Shown here piece by piece: positions 63,744-64,000 of a stretch of 64,000 nt of DNA. The position numbers were made by a program, and so were the translations under genes. How positions within the stretch are numbered: position 1 is the stretch's first letter; every line of letters begins with the position of its first letter. This stretch comes from QHWT01 sp963755695 (GTDB lineage: Bacteria > Acidobacteriota > Vicinamibacteria > Vicinamibacterales > 2-12-FULL-66-21), in assembly GCA_963755695.1 (NCBI GenBank), contig CAVWLB010000002.1, forward strand, positions 1 to 64,000. The letters are read 5' to 3'. Below the pieces are notes generated by a model that saw only the letters and a program-made list of their open reading frames with translations, had not been told where the DNA came from and made no database searches.

Positions 63744-64000
63744 CGCGCATCGCTCGACTCTCGCTGCTCGTCTTGGGCTTCAGCGTGATGACGGTTCTCG
63801 TGTGGCGAGCTGGCCCGAGGGTCGTGTGGGCCATCCTCGTCCGCACGGGCTGGAGCTTTCTGTCATTTCTGGCGATTTATGCAGTTCATCTGACCTTGCG
63901 TGCGGCCGCGCTGTGGCGGACCGTGCTCGGTGGCCGTCTTCGCTTTGTGGACGTGTTCCGCATTCGGCTTGCCGGCGAGGCCGTGGAGATGCTCACCTTC
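63740..64000 (+). CDS. Flippase-like (lysylphosphatidylglycerol synthase TM/UPF0104) membrane protein, 3' part cut
   Basis: 87 codons up to the window edge. GTG 63740 overlaps the hydrolase stop. Helices: RLSLLVLGFSVMTVLVWRAG and FLSFLAIYAVHLTLRAAALW; the cytoplasmic piece VFRIRLAGEAVEMLTF is the typical AxxVExxTF-type landmark of this family. Possibly a lipid flippase or polyisoprenyl carrier protein, coupled to the hydrolase. Confidence 0.75.
   Translation, partial: MTRIARLSLLVLGFSVMTVLVWRAGPRVVWAILVRTGWSFLSFLAIYAVHLTLRAAALWRTVLGGRLRFVDVFRIRLAGEAVEMLTF

Overview
The window looks like chromosomal DNA from a GC-rich member of Acidobacteriota, probably class Vicinamibacteria. This is an inference from gene content: secreted beta-propeller and DUF5916-type proteins, paired M16 peptidases, a secreted gamma-glutamyltranspeptidase, DUF1343/NamZ, DUF5996, PIG-L deacetylase, a multihaem cytochrome with a TPR tail, and a GH63-like glucosidase. 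No rRNA or taxonomic marker is present. Genes lie on both strands in short operons with many ATGA or GTGA overlaps. The only RNA gene found is a tRNA-Ala(GGC). No CRISPR array and no prophage were seen.

Layout. 0-2 kb: an Rrf2-type regulator followed by two tandem short-chain dehydrogenases; near-identical palindromes sit in front of the regulator and in front of the first dehydrogenase. 2-5 kb: a cytochrome b/sulfite-oxidase-like molybdoenzyme and a periplasmic alpha-carbonic anhydrase. 5-13 kb: a large glucosidase, a quinol-type nitric oxide reductase (norZ) broken by about seven frameshifts, a membrane protein carrying a transposase-like Cys domain, displaced DUF1214 and DUF1254 pieces, and a small internally deleted IS630-type element. 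13-19 kb: RidA, GIY-YIG, a few unknowns, GreB, tRNA-Ala and a secreted propeller/DUF11 protein. 19-23 kb: an ABC-2 exporter, a seven-haem cytochrome and a bacterial SET-domain protein. 23-30 kb: DUF5996, a heavily frameshifted DUF5916 protein, a NodB deacetylase, a PIG-L deacetylase and an APC permease. 30-39 kb: an operon of a secreted unknown, an AddB-like nuclease, an AddA-like helicase-nuclease and DUF488. 39-42.5 kb: very small proteins (zinc ribbons, a mini-DnaJ), two small membrane proteins and Mrp. 42.6-48.5 kb: GGT, two M16 peptidases and an MDR dehydrogenase. 48.6-55 kb: hydrolase, amidase with a small partner, alcohol dehydrogenase, pyruvate kinase, SRPBCC. 55-64 kb: erythrin-Vit1 iron exporter, cytochrome c, LOG protein, DinB, NamZ, a P-loop kinase, a sugar isomerase-like protein, an alpha/beta hydrolase and the start of a flippase-like membrane protein.

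Data quality. At least a dozen genes show single-base frameshifts, concentrated between 8 and 28 kb. Conserved sequence continues on both sides of the breaks and I saw few premature stops inside the conserved frames. This pattern fits uncorrected indels in the assembly at least as well as true gene decay, so the frameshifted entries below should be read as probable whole genes with damaged reading frames.

Nothing here is an obvious new defence or biosynthetic system. The most interesting items are the paired Rrf2 operator sites with a probable leaderless regulator mRNA, the membrane protein with an IS1182-like Cys domain beside norZ, the exactly 11-bp-spaced DnaA-box-like array ahead of the AddBA operon, the SET protein behind a multihaem cytochrome operon, the mini-DnaJ, and several families of intergenic palindromes and short repeats.
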